Assembly (NCBI GenBank): GCA_029961745.1
Contig: CP124680.1
Location: 930,001 to 994,000, forward strand
Source of the DNA: Nocardioides sp. L-11A
GTDB lineage: Bacteria > Actinomycetota > Actinomycetes > Propionibacteriales > Nocardioidaceae
Length of the DNA stretch: 64,000 nt
Direction: 5' to 3'
Below are positions 15,975 through 24,033 of the stretch, piece after piece. The translations under genes and the position numbers were made by a program. Below the pieces are notes generated by a model. The model was not told the DNA's origin. It ran no database searches and saw nothing but the letters and a program-made list of their open reading frames with translations. How positions within the stretch are numbered: the stretch's first letter is position 1; each line of letters begins with the position of its first letter.

Positions 15975-16178
15975 ATGGCTCAGGGCACCGTCAAGTGGTT
16001 CAGCGCCGAGAAGGGCTTCGGCTTCATCGAGCAGGAGGGTGGCGGCGACGACGTCTTCGTCCACTACTCGGCGATCCAGTCCCAGGGCTACAAGTCCCTG
16101 GAGGACAACCAGAAGGTCGAGTTCGACGTCACCCAGGGCCCGAAGGGCCCGCAGGCCGAGAACGTCCGTCCTCTCTGA
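15975..16178 (+). CDS. cspA: Cold-shock protein (CspA family)
   Basis: A 67-residue single OB-fold protein. It begins [17 protein letters not shown] and contains DVFVHYSAI, the RNP1 and RNP2 nucleic-acid-binding motifs. It acts as an RNA/ssDNA chaperone in the cytoplasm. The length and sequence are typical. It is monocistronic, with a long leader before it and a strong terminator after it. Confidence 0.97.
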   Translation: MAQGTVKWFSAEKGFGFIEQEGGGDDVFVHYSAIQSQGYKSLEDNQKVEFDVTQGPKGPQAENVRPL

Positions 16179-16204
16179 CCCGTTCCGAGGACACCTCATC
16201 CCCC

Positions 16205-16244
16205 GTGGGGCCCCGCCGGTCGGCGGGGCCCCACGACGGTTTTC
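16205..16244 (+). terminator. Rho-independent terminator of cspA
   Basis: A 13- to 14-bp GC stem (gtggggccccgcc with ggcggggccccac) is followed after a few bases by tttt. It is one of the best terminators in the window. Confidence 0.9.
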
Positions 16245-16344
16245 GCCCCGCCGAACTTTTCCGCAATTTTTGGGTTTGCCGAGGTCGCGGCGGGGGATCA
16301 TGGTGTCGGAAGACCGCGCTGGGCTCGGCTCGAGGAGGGGAAGG

Positions 16345-16491
16345 ATGGCCGATCAGTTCGACGTCACCCTCGAGGACGGCGAGCTCCTCACGGAGGTCGA
16401 GCTGACCACCAACCTGATCATCGCCGCCAGCGCCAGCGACGACCGGCTCTCGGTCGAGGAGATCGACCGGATCCTCGGCGTACTGCATTAG
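16345..16491 (+). CDS. Conserved-looking 48-residue acidic small protein
   Basis: ATG 16345 has an excellent SD (gaggagggga) and encodes 48 residues, acidic throughout (DVTLEDGELLTEVEL ... SVEEIDRILGV). Codon use is normal for the genome. The strong SD and clean frame indicate a real gene, and I recall similar small proteins in other actinobacteria, but function is unknown. Upstream GTTT (16274) and GGGATC (16294) with a 16-bp spacer only loosely resemble a SigB promoter. A dispersed repeat starts 13 nt after the stop. Confidence 0.65.
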   Translation: MADQFDVTLEDGELLTEVELTTNLIIAASASDDRLSVEEIDRILGVLH

Positions 16492-16504
16492 TTTTTGTCT
16501 GCAC

Positions 16505-16614
16505 GAGCGTGTCGCAGATCGTGCTCGCCGCCCGGGGCCTCGCAAGCTCAGCCCCGCGGGCGTCGCACGATGCGGCTTCGCCGCCGTGCGCCACGCTGCC
16601 GCGCACGCGGTCGA
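16505..16614 (+). repeat. Dispersed 110-bp repeat, copy B
   Basis: Aligned by hand without gaps to the reverse complement of 53007-53116, it agrees at 89 of 110 positions. It starts with gagcgtgtcg, 13 nt after the stop of the small-protein gene, and contains no gene. Confidence 0.8.
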
Positions 16615-16745
16615 GTAGGAGCGGGCGAGGCCGTGCTGGCGGCCACACGCCGCGCGGACGCCACGCTGCCGCGCATGCCGTCGGGTAGTGAGCGGATGGA
16701 GTTGTCCCGGCGGCCACACGCCGCGTGGACGCCACGCTGCCGCGC
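16590..16745. repeat. About 70-bp tandem units, 2.2 copies
   Basis: gccacgctgccgcgc starts at 16590, 16660 and 16731, and ggcggccacac recurs in each full unit. The units extend the 3' part of dispersed copy B and run to the stop of the next convergent gene. A related unit is at 35522-35577. Confidence 0.8.
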
Positions 16746-16750
16746 GATGG

Positions 16751-17800
16751 TCAGCAGGTCGCGAACAGCACCGGCCCGTGGCTGAGGTCGGAGAGCACGA
16801 AGGTGCCCTCGACCGGCGTCATCGCCATGGTGAGCACGCGCCCGGACGCGACGACCCTGCCGAGCGCGAACCGCTCGGGGAAGGTGCCGCCCTGTCCCGG
16901 GGCCGGCCCCGCGGCCAGGCGGGAGCGGCTGTCGGCGTCCGCTCGGGCATGGTCGTCCTTCTCGAAGGCCATCGCGACCCGGATGTCGCCGCCCGGCTGG
17001 GCCGCGATCGCGAACCCGGTCAGCGGGTGCACGCCGCCGGCCTGCTCGACCAGCTCGGTAGCCCGGGTCCGGTCGGCCGGATCGGCATCCGTCATCGCGA
17101 GCGCCGAGCAGGCCTGGTCCCCGGTCGCGACGGAGGCGCTCAGGGCCGGTCCGACGGCCTCGACGACGTCGCTGACCCCATCGTCGGTGAAGCCACGCGC
17201 CAGGTCGCCGCGCTGTTCGAGGAAGTCCGGGTCGTCGCTGCCGGCCACGACCCCGGCGTCCTCGTCGATCGCGACAGCCGCGAGCTCGGGGGTGACCGGT
17301 CCGCCGAGCCCCTCGAGCAGGTCGACCCCGCCGCGCCACACGCCGTCGGCGTCGTCGGGCTCCGCGAAGCCGATCGCGCGCAGCCGTTCCCGCAGCCCGG
17401 CCACGTCGAATTCGTCGGGAAGGCCCATCAGCACCAGTGCGCCGTCCGCGCCCTGGGTGAACAGCTCCCACTCGAGGGTGGCGGGGGAGAGGCCGATCTC
17501 GTCCTGGATCGTCGGCGCCGACGCGTCGAGGGCCGTGGTCGAGGACAGGTCGTGGTCGAAGGCGTCCCGGAGGAAGTCCTCCACCTCGGTGCCGGTGGAC
17601 GTCGACGACAGGTCGGCCTCCAGTTCCTCCCGGACACCGGCCCAGTCGGTCCAGCTGAGCCGCGCGGCCGTGGTCGGCGCGAGCGTGAGCGCGTCGGCGA
17701 ACCGGGAGCGGTCCTCCGAGCGCAGTCGCCAGACCACGACGACGGCAGCGGAGATCACGAGTGTCGCGACGAGCAGGAGCACGATCCGGCGGCGACGCAT
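16751..17800 (-). CDS. Membrane-anchored extracytoplasmic protein, unknown function
   Basis: A 349-residue protein with one N-terminal membrane anchor (IVLLLVATLVISAAVVVVW after MRRRR). The rest is an acidic extracytoplasmic domain that ends in a lone Cys. It resembles the broad group of actinobacterial exported proteins of unknown function, some annotated DUF3352; I could not confirm a family. ATG 17800 lies 6 nt after TAGGGT, so the mRNA is predicted leaderless. It diverges from mutT1 across 36 bp. Confidence 0.7.
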   Translation of the reverse strand: MRRRRIVLLLVATLVISAAVVVVWRLRSEDRSRFADALTLAPTTAARLSWTDWAGVREELEADLSSTSTGTEVEDFLRDAFDHDLSSTTALDASAPTIQDEIGLSPATLEWELFTQGADGALVLMGLPDEFDVAGLRERLRAIGFAEPDDADGVWRGGVDLLEGLGGPVTPELAAVAIDEDAGVVAGSDDPDFLEQRGDLARGFTDDGVSDVVEAVGPALSASVATGDQACSALAMTDADPADRTRATELVEQAGGVHPLTGFAIAAQPGGDIRVAMAFEKDDHARADADSRSRLAAGPAPGQGGTFPERFALGRVVASGRVLTMAMTPVEGTFVLSDLSHGPVLFATC

Positions 17801-17806
17801 GCCCGT

Positions 17807-17830
17807 ACCCTAAGGGCGGGGCCCTAGTCT
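17807..17830. promoter_or_regulatory. Face-to-face -10 elements of two leaderless genes
   Basis: TAGGGT on the minus strand (17807-17812) lies 6 nt from ATG 17800. TAGTCT on the plus strand (17825-17830) lies 6 nt from GTG 17837. The two promoters overlap within 36 bp, so each polymerase would cover the other start. Confidence 0.6.
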
Positions 17831-17836
17831 GGGCCC

Positions 17837-18697
17837 GTGCCCGACATCCTCGCTGCCGGCGTGGTCGTGTTCCGTCCCGGACGCGAGGTGCTCCTCGTGC
17901 ACCGCCCGAAGTACGACGACTGGTCGTTCCCGAAGGGCAAGCTCGACCGTGGAGAGCACCCCACCGCGGCCGCGGTCCGCGAGGTCGCCGAGGAGACCGG
18001 CGTCCACGTCCGCCTCGGCCCGCCCCTGCTGTCGCAGCGCTACCCCGTCGGTCGGCGGATGAAGACCGTCCACTACTGGACCGGTCGTGTCGTCGGCGAC
18101 GACGACGTGTCGGCGTACCGGCCCAACGACGAGATCGACGCCGTCGCCTGGGTGCCGGTCGACGAGGCTCCGGCCCGCCTCAGCTACGACCACGACCGGG
18201 AGACGCTCGCCGCGGCGCTCCGGGTGCGTCGACGTACCCACGCAGTCGTCGTCCTGCGCCATGCCCGGGCCCGCTCGCGCAGCGCCTGGCGCGGCGCGGA
18301 CGCCGGGCGCACGCTGCTCCAGGTCGGCGAGACCGAGGCGGACCGGCTGGTGCCGCTCCTGGCGGCCTACGACGTCACCCGCATCGTCACGTCCACCAGC
18401 ACCCGCTGCGTGCAGACCGTGCGCCCGTACGCCGAGACCGCGGGCTTCCCGCTCGACCTGCGCCCGCGGCTGAGCGAGGAGCACGCCACGCCGAAGGCGG
18501 TGGCGAAGGTCGTCGAGGACCTGTTCGACACCGAGAACGGGAGCGTGCTGTGCACCCACCGCCCCGTCCTGCCCCTCGTGTACGACGCCGCGGGGATCGA
18601 ACTCGACCCCGAGTCCGGACTGGCCCCCGCCGAGGTGCTCGTCCTCCACGTGCGCAAGAGCCGCGTGGTTGCGCTCGAGCGTCACCGTCCTCGTTGA
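17837..18697 (+). CDS. mutT1: MutT1-type Nudix hydrolase with C-terminal histidine-phosphatase domain
   Basis: A 286-residue two-domain protein. The Nudix box GKLDRGEHPTAAAVREVAEE (residues 34-53, then TG) is complete. After residue ~130 comes a histidine phosphatase-like domain with VVLRHARA and a later CTHRPVLP. The architecture matches mycobacterial MutT1, which hydrolyses 8-oxo-dGTP and 8-oxo-GTP and also acts on diadenosine polyphosphates. The gene is predicted leaderless. Its stop codon lies inside the first unit of a short palindromic repeat array. Confidence 0.88.
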   Translation: MPDILAAGVVVFRPGREVLLVHRPKYDDWSFPKGKLDRGEHPTAAAVREVAEETGVHVRLGPPLLSQRYPVGRRMKTVHYWTGRVVGDDDVSAYRPNDEIDAVAWVPVDEAPARLSYDHDRETLAAALRVRRRTHAVVVLRHARARSRSAWRGADAGRTLLQVGETEADRLVPLLAAYDVTRIVTSTSTRCVQTVRPYAETAGFPLDLRPRLSEEHATPKAVAKVVEDLFDTENGSVLCTHRPVLPLVYDAAGIELDPESGLAPAEVLVLHVRKSRVVALERHRPR

Positions 18698-18804
18698 GTT
18701 GCCCCATCCTCACCGTTGAGTTGTCGCGAACTCACCGTTGAGTTGCCGCGAACTCAACGGTGAGTTCGGGGCAACTCAACGGCTGGTTCGGGGCAACTCA
18801 ACGG
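18692..18804. repeat. Array of short inverted repeats built on gttgagttgcc
   Basis: Forward units cgttgagttg start at 18692, 18714 and 18736, and inverse units caactcaacgg end at 18782 and 18804. A third inverse variant (aactcaacgg, 18751-18760) forms a perfect 10-bp hairpin with the forward unit before it. Many alternative stems are possible. It fills the gap between mutT1 and the pstS promoter and may terminate mutT1. Confidence 0.85.
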
Positions 18805-18849
18805 AGCGGGTGACCGCCGCCACGGGGTGTCCCCGCCCCGACCGCCACT

Positions 18850-18871
18850 GTTCACCGTTCGTTCAGATCGG
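18850..18871 (+). promoter_or_regulatory. PHO box (PhoP site) upstream of pstS
   Basis: Two adjacent 11-bp direct repeats, GTTCACCGTTC and GTTCAGATCGG, match the streptomycete PhoP consensus built on GTTCACC. They lie about 100 bp before pstS. A possible -10 (TAACTT, near 18899) follows. Confidence 0.8.
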
Positions 18872-18970
18872 TCGGGGAGTTGTGTTACCGACGCTGCCTA
18901 ACTTCACGATCGTCCTACTACGTATCGAGGGGCGGGAACCGATGCCCCTCACCTCCGAGAGGCGAGTTCC

Positions 18971-20068
18971 TTGAACCTCAAGTCCATCCGCCGCACCGCG
19001 GTGCCCGGTATCGCTGCGCTGGCCCTGCTGATGAGCGCCTGCGGCGCGTCCAACGAGGACGGCGGCAGCGACAACGGTGACTCCGCCAGCGGCCTCAGCG
19101 GCAACCTGAAGGGTGGCGGCGCGACGTCGCAGGAGAAGGCCCAGGAGGCGTGGAAGACCGCGTTCCAGGGTCAGAACGACGGCCTCACCATCGACTACGC
19201 GCTGCTCGGCTCGACCGACGGCCGCAGCCAGTTCACCAGCGGCGCCCTGTCCTTCGCGGGCTCCGACTCCTACATCGCCGACGAGGAGCTCGACGCGGCC
19301 AAGGAGCGCTGCAGCGGCAACGTCATCGAGGTCCCGGCGTACATCTCCTCGATCGCGATCGCGTTCAACGTCCCCGACGTCGACACCGTCAACCTCGACG
19401 CCTCGACCATCGCGAAGATCTTCGACGGCAAGATCACCAACTGGAACGACAAGGCGATCGCCGACCAGAACCCGGACGCCACCCTCCCCGACCTGAAGAT
19501 CTCGCCGGTCCACCGCGCCGACGACTCGGGCACGACCAAGAACTTCACCGACTACCTCGGCAAGGTCGCCTCGTCCGACTGGGGCTACGAGGCAGAGGAC
19601 GCGTTCCCGGTCTCCGGCGGTCTCTCCGCGGAGGGCACCTCGGGTGTCGTCAAGCAGATCGGCGACGTCGACGGCGCGATCGGGTACGCCGACGCCAGCC
19701 AGACCGGCGACCTGAACGTCGTCTCGGTCAAGGTCGGCGAGGAGTATGTCGCCCCGTCGCCCGAGGGTGCCGCCAAGACCGTCGCGGTCTCGCCGGTCGT
19801 CGAGGGTCGCGACGCCACCGACATCGCGGTCGACGTCGACCGCAACACCACGGAGGCCGGCGCCTACCCGGTCATCCTGCTGTCCTACCTCATCGCCTGC
19901 GAGACCTACGAGGACCAGGCCGAGGCGGACAACGTCAAGGGCTACCTGAGCTACATCGTCTCCGACGAGGGCCAGGCCGAGGCGGCCGACTTCGCCGGCT
20001 CCGCGAAGCTCGCGCCCGAGACCGCCGCCCAGGCGCAGGAGATCGTTGCGGGCATCACCGCCCAGTGA
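18971..20068 (+). CDS. pstS: Phosphate-binding lipoprotein PstS
   Basis: A 365-residue protein from TTG 18971, preceded by gagaggcgag. A signal peptide ends in the lipobox LMSAC, so it is lipid-anchored outside the membrane. The PBP domain contains GGGATSQEKAQEAW, FAGSDSYI and HRADDSGTTKNFTDYL, the phosphate-contacting loops of PstS. It captures phosphate for the PstCAB transporter. It is the first gene of pstSCAB under a PHO box. A 16-bp hairpin separates it from pstC, which probably raises PstS levels relative to the permease. Confidence 0.95.
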   Translation: MNLKSIRRTAVPGIAALALLMSACGASNEDGGSDNGDSASGLSGNLKGGGATSQEKAQEAWKTAFQGQNDGLTIDYALLGSTDGRSQFTSGALSFAGSDSYIADEELDAAKERCSGNVIEVPAYISSIAIAFNVPDVDTVNLDASTIAKIFDGKITNWNDKAIADQNPDATLPDLKISPVHRADDSGTTKNFTDYLGKVASSDWGYEAEDAFPVSGGLSAEGTSGVVKQIGDVDGAIGYADASQTGDLNVVSVKVGEEYVAPSPEGAAKTVAVSPVVEGRDATDIAVDVDRNTTEAGAYPVILLSYLIACETYEDQAEADNVKGYLSYIVSDEGQAEAADFAGSAKLAPETAAQAQEIVAGITAQ

Positions 20069-20074
20069 GCTCCA

Positions 20075-20115
20075 CGTGAGGGGTGAGGACGGCGTTCGCG
20101 TCCTCACCCCTCACG
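20075..20115 (+). terminator. Attenuating hairpin between pstS and pstC
   Basis: A perfect 16-bp stem (20075-20090 with 20100-20115) closes a 9-nt loop and has no T-tract. Within an operon this suggests partial termination or 3'-end protection of pstS mRNA. Confidence 0.8.
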
Positions 20116-20129
20116 GCCACCCCGGCACC

Positions 20130-20172
20130 ACCCGAGCAGCACCCCGAGCAGCACCCCGAGCAGCACCGAGCA
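20130..20172 (+). repeat. 12-bp tandem repeat in pstS-pstC spacer
   Basis: ccccgagcagca is repeated about 3.5 times in perfect tandem, directly before the pstC SD. It may have spread by slippage and sets the distance between the hairpin and pstC. Confidence 0.9.
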
Positions 20173-20185
20173 TGAGGTGACACCA

Positions 20186-21154
20186 GTGACAGCACCCGCC
20201 GCCGAGGCCGAGGAGGCCTCCGCGAACTGGGCAAGGGCCCGCGCCGGCGTCGGCGACCGTATCTTCGCCGGCAGCGCTCTCGCGGCCGGCCTGACCATCC
20301 TGGCCGCGCTGGCCGGCGTCTTCATCTTCCTCGCGATCAAGGGTGCGTCCGGCTTCACCAAGCCGGCGGAGGTCTACGGACCCCACGCCGAGAGCTTCCT
20401 CGGCTACGTCCTCCCGCTGCTCGTCGGGACGTTCACCGCCTCGATCATCGCGCTGATCATCGCGGTCCCGCTGTCCTTCGGCATCGCGCTGGTCATCAGC
20501 CACTACGCGCCGCGCTGGATCGCGGCACCGGTGGCATACGTGATCGACCTGCTCGCCGCCGTCCCCTCGGTCGTCTACGGCCTGTGGGGCGCGTTCTTCC
20601 TCGCCAACAAGCTCGTGCCGATGCACGTGTGGCTGCACGAGCACATCGGTCCGATCCCGATCGTCGGCAACCTGTTCGGCGAGCCGAACCCGGCCGGCCG
20701 CTCGGTGCTGACCGCCGGCATCGTGCTCGCGATCATGATCCTCCCGATCATCACCGCCATCACCCGTGAGGTCTTCTCGCGTACGCCGCGGCTGCACGAG
20801 GAGGCCGCGCTGGCCCTCGGCGCCACGCGCTGGGAGATGGTGCGGATGACCGTCTTCCCCTATGCCCGCTCCGGCATGGTCTCCGCCGTCATGCTCGGCC
20901 TCGGCCGGGCGCTCGGCGAGACGATGGCCGTCACGATGGTGCTCTCGGTCGGCTTCGACCTGTCCTGGAACATCATCGCCACGTCCAGCCCGACCTCGAT
21001 CGCCGCCAATATCGCGCTCAAGTACAAGGAGCGCAGCGCCGACCTGCTCAACGTCCTCGTCGCGACGGGCCTGGTGCTCTTCCTGATGACCTTCCTGGTC
21101 AACTTCCTCGCCCGCTGGATCGTGGGCCGCAGTGAGAGGCGGATGGCGAAGTGA
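20186..21154 (+). CDS. pstC: Phosphate ABC transporter permease PstC
   Basis: A 322-residue permease. GTG 20186 is chosen because GAGGTGA lies 6 nt before it; GTG 20177 is the alternative. Six membrane segments are seen. The EAA loop EEAALALGATRWEMVRM contacts the ATPase PstB. The first periplasmic loop (KPAEVYGPHAESFLG) is typical of PstC. The stop overlaps the pstA GTG. Confidence 0.95.
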   Translation: MTAPAAEAEEASANWARARAGVGDRIFAGSALAAGLTILAALAGVFIFLAIKGASGFTKPAEVYGPHAESFLGYVLPLLVGTFTASIIALIIAVPLSFGIALVISHYAPRWIAAPVAYVIDLLAAVPSVVYGLWGAFFLANKLVPMHVWLHEHIGPIPIVGNLFGEPNPAGRSVLTAGIVLAIMILPIITAITREVFSRTPRLHEEAALALGATRWEMVRMTVFPYARSGMVSAVMLGLGRALGETMAVTMVLSVGFDLSWNIIATSSPTSIAANIALKYKERSADLLNVLVATGLVLFLMTFLVNFLARWIVGRSERRMAK

Positions 21155-22206
21155 CCACCCTCGAAGAGGTGCAGACGCGGGTCCACATCCCGCTCGTCCA
21201 GCCGCGGCTGCCGCGGCAGGCGCCCGCGATCGTCGGCGTGATCGCCGTCGCCTTCGGTGCCCTCCTGCTGGTGCTCGGTCTCGGCATCGTGGGCGCCGTC
21301 ATCCTCGGCGCGGTCGCCTACCTGGTCGCGCTGCCGGTCTGGTCGCTGGTGATCGAGGGCCGCCGCGGCGCCACCGACCGGCTGATGACCGGGCTGATCT
21401 GGACGTCCTTCGGCATCGCCGTCGTCCCGCTGGTCTCGCTGATCTGGCGGGTTGTCAGCAAGGGAGCGGGCCGGATCGACGGCACCTTCCTCAGCTACTC
21501 GTTCTTCAAGACGCAGATCGACCAGCCGGTCGGCGTCTACCACGCGATCATCGGCACCCTGCTGGTCACGCTCGGCGCCGCGATCATCTCGGTCCCCGTG
21601 GGCGTGATGGCCGCGATCTACCTGATCGAGTACGGCAAGGGCAACAAGCTCGCCAAGGCGATCACCTTCCTCGTGGACGTGATGACCGGCATCCCGTCCA
21701 TCGTCGCCGGCCTGTTCGCCTTCGCGCTGTTCACCCTGATCTTCGGCCCGGCCTACGTGTCCGGGTTCGGGGGATCGGTGGCGCTCTCGCTGCTGATGAT
21801 CCCCATCGTGGTGCGGGCCACGGAGGAGATGCTGATGCTGGTGCCCGACGACCTGCGCGAGGCGTCGTACGCGCTCGGCACGCCGAAGTGGAAGACGATC
21901 GTGCGGATCGTGCTGCCCACCGCGCTCGGCGGCATCCTCACCGGCGTCACCCTCGCGACCTCCCGGGTCATCGGCGAGACCGCGCCGCTGCTGCTCATCG
22001 CCGGCGCCACGGACCGCACCAACATGAACCTGTTCGACGGCGCGATGACGACCCTGCCGGTCCTCATCTACGGACAGAACCTGCGGGGCGACGCCCCCGC
22101 CGAGGCGATCGCCTGGGGCGCCGCCTTCATCCTCATCGTGATCGTGATGGTGCTCAACCTCGCAGCACGCATCGTCGGCAAGATCTTCGCGCCCCGAAAC
22201 AAGTGA
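21151..22206 (+). CDS. pstA: Phosphate ABC transporter permease PstA
   Basis: A 351-residue permease from GTG 21151, coupled to pstC by a 4-bp overlap. It has an extended N-terminus with two extra helices before the permease core, a form common in actinobacteria. The EAA loop (LREASYALGTPKWKTIVRIVLP) and MTGIPSIVAGLF motif identify it. It pairs with PstC to form the membrane channel. Confidence 0.95.
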   Translation: MTTLEEVQTRVHIPLVQPRLPRQAPAIVGVIAVAFGALLLVLGLGIVGAVILGAVAYLVALPVWSLVIEGRRGATDRLMTGLIWTSFGIAVVPLVSLIWRVVSKGAGRIDGTFLSYSFFKTQIDQPVGVYHAIIGTLLVTLGAAIISVPVGVMAAIYLIEYGKGNKLAKAITFLVDVMTGIPSIVAGLFAFALFTLIFGPAYVSGFGGSVALSLLMIPIVVRATEEMLMLVPDDLREASYALGTPKWKTIVRIVLPTALGGILTGVTLATSRVIGETAPLLLIAGATDRTNMNLFDGAMTTLPVLIYGQNLRGDAPAEAIAWGAAFILIVIVMVLNLAARIVGKIFAPRNK

Positions 22207-22233
22207 CCCGCAGGGTTTGAGAGGCAAACAGTC

Positions 22234-23013
22234 ATGGCCAAGAGCATCGACGTCTCCGACGTCAACATCTACTACGGCGACTTCCTCGCGGTGGAGGGCG
22301 TCAACATGACGATCCGCGCCGGCGCGGTGACCGCGTTCATCGGCCCCTCGGGATGCGGCAAGTCCACCTTCCTGCGCTCGCTCAACCGGATGCACGAGGT
22401 GATCCCGGGCGCGCGGGTCGAGGGCAAGATCGTCGTCGACGGGCAGGACCTCTACGAGCCCGGCGTCGACCCGGTCGCCGTACGCCGCCAGGTCGGCATG
22501 GTCTTCCAGCGCCCCAACCCGTTCCCGACGATGTCGATCTACGACAACGTCCTCGCGGGCCTCAAGCTCAACGCCGGCAAGATGAAGAGGTCGGCGGCCG
22601 ACGACATCGTCGAGAAGTCGCTGCGCGGCGCCAACCTGTGGAACGAGGTCAAGGATCGGCTCAACAAGCCGGGCATGGGCCTCTCCGGCGGCCAGCAGCA
22701 GCGCCTGTGCATCGCCCGCGCGATCGCCGTCGAGCCGCAGATCCTGCTCATGGACGAGCCCTGCTCGGCGCTCGACCCGATCTCGACGTCGGCGATCGAG
22801 GACCTGATCCACGAGCTCAAGGACGAGTTCACGATCGTGATCGTCACCCACAACATGCAGCAGGCGGCACGGGTCTCGGACGACACCGGCTTCTTCAACC
22901 TCAAGGCGACCGGCGAGCCGGGGCACCTGGTCGAGTTCAACCCGACCAAGAAGATGTTCGCGAACCCCGACGACCCCTCCACCGAGGCCTACATCTCCGG
23001 TCGCTTCGGCTGA
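22234..23013 (+). CDS. pstB: Phosphate ABC transporter ATPase PstB
   Basis: A 259-residue ATPase with Walker [10 protein letters not shown], signature [17 protein letters not shown], Walker B ILLMDEP and a switch His (VTHNM). [15 protein letters not shown] is a PstB-specific Q-loop segment. It powers phosphate import. It follows pstA by 27 bp and is the last transporter gene of the operon. Confidence 0.97.
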   Translation: MAKSIDVSDVNIYYGDFLAVEGVNMTIRAGAVTAFIGPSGCGKSTFLRSLNRMHEVIPGARVEGKIVVDGQDLYEPGVDPVAVRRQVGMVFQRPNPFPTMSIYDNVLAGLKLNAGKMKRSAADDIVEKSLRGANLWNEVKDRLNKPGMGLSGGQQQRLCIARAIAVEPQILLMDEPCSALDPISTSAIEDLIHELKDEFTIVIVTHNMQQAARVSDDTGFFNLKATGEPGHLVEFNPTKKMFANPDDPSTEAYISGRFG

Positions 23014-23032
23014 GCCGGGCCGCCGCAGAACG

Positions 23033-23779
23033 ATGGGCACACGGGACGGACGCCACGACGTCCGTCGCCAGTCCGTGCGCGCCTACCTCCACCGCTGGGT
23101 CGAGTCCTCGGGGGCACAGCTCCTCGTGGTCGACCCCACCGACGACGGGGGTGCGCTGGCGGAGGCGATGGCCGGGCGCGGCGTGCATGTGACCTGGGTC
23201 GGATCGACCCTCGACGGCCTCGTGGAGTTCGGGCGCACCGATCCCCACGCGGTCGTGGTGACCCCCGAGGCGCCGGGCATCCCGGCGGCGGAGTTCGTCG
23301 ACGTGATCCGGCAGCACGGGGCGCCGTACGTCATCGCTGGGTCCTGCCTCGCGGCGGACGCCGGGACGGACGGCGTGGGGGCCCTCATGCTCGCCGGCGC
23401 CTCCGCGGTCGCCGTGCGGCCCTACGCGCCGCAGCACCTGTGGGAGCTGCTGACCCACGCACCGCGCTCGCTCGCCGAGCACGCCCGGCTCGAGGTGGGG
23501 CCGCTCGCGCTCGACGCGACGGCATACAGCGTGCGGGTCCACGGTGAGCGGATCGCGGACCTGCCGCTCAAGGAGTTCGAGCTGCTGCGAGCGCTGATGC
23601 TCGCCTCGCCCGGCGTGGTCACCGACGACGAGCTGCGCGACGCCCTGTGGGGCACCGACGGCAAGCGGCCGGGCGGCAACACGATCGCCATGCACGTCAC
23701 CCGGCTGCGGACGCGGCTGGGCGGCGTCGCGGACGTACGCCGGATCCGGGGACGCGGCTACTCGCTCACCGTGAGCTGA
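23033..23779 (+). CDS. Orphan OmpR/PhoB-type winged-helix regulator with degenerate receiver
   Basis: A 248-residue protein from ATG 23033, 19 bp after pstB. The N-terminal half looks like a CheY-fold receiver (LLVVDPTDDG ... AVVVTPEAPGI), but Thr stands where the phosphorylated Asp is expected, so it probably is not controlled by a kinase. The C-terminal ~95 residues are a clear PhoB-type winged helix (LPLKEFELLRALMLASPGVVTDDEL, NTIAMHVTRLRTRLGG, RIRGRGYSL). Position suggests it modulates phosphate genes. The overall layout is like GlnR, which also lacks a cognate kinase. Confidence 0.8.
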   Translation: MGTRDGRHDVRRQSVRAYLHRWVESSGAQLLVVDPTDDGGALAEAMAGRGVHVTWVGSTLDGLVEFGRTDPHAVVVTPEAPGIPAAEFVDVIRQHGAPYVIAGSCLAADAGTDGVGALMLAGASAVAVRPYAPQHLWELLTHAPRSLAEHARLEVGPLALDATAYSVRVHGERIADLPLKEFELLRALMLASPGVVTDDELRDALWGTDGKRPGGNTIAMHVTRLRTRLGGVADVRRIRGRGYSLTVS

Positions 23780-23786
23780 ACGCCCG

Positions 23787-24033
23787 AGCCTTCGATGGTC
23801 GACACGCTCGGCCCAGGAGGTCAGCGGCCGGCAGCGTGGCGGCTGCGCGCAGCGCATCGGGGGCGAGCATGGGCCCGGAGGGTCTGTGCGCAGCCTTCGA
23901 TGGTCGACACGCTCGGCCCAGGAGGTCAGCGGCCGGCAGCGTGGCGGCCGCGCGCAGCGCATCGGGGGCGAGCATGGGCCCGGAGGGTCTGTGCGCAGCC
24001 TTCGATGGTCGACACGCTCGGCCCAGGAGGTCA
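23787..24033. repeat. 105-bp tandem repeat, 2.35 copies, in a convergent gap
   Basis: Units begin at 23787, 23892 and 23997 (agccttcgatggtcgacac). The two full copies differ at one base I could see (23844 t against c). It contains the cores cgacacgctcggccca and cggccggcagcgtggcg of the dispersed repeat. Its end supplies the pitA stop codon. The period is a multiple of three, so frames stay open, but no gene is indicated. Confidence 0.92.

Noticed and set aside
16274..16299. SigB-like promoter before the 48-residue gene
   Set aside because: GTTT and a 16-bp spacer fit, but GGGATC departs from GGGTAT at the key TA positions, so I do not annotate it.
20860..23040. A 726-codon minus-strand frame over pstC, pstA and pstB
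   Set aside because: Antisense to three unmistakable transporter genes, with no domain or start signal.
23787..24033. Possible CRISPR-like direct repeats
   Set aside because: The 105-bp units are contiguous and nearly identical, with no unique spacers and no cas genes.
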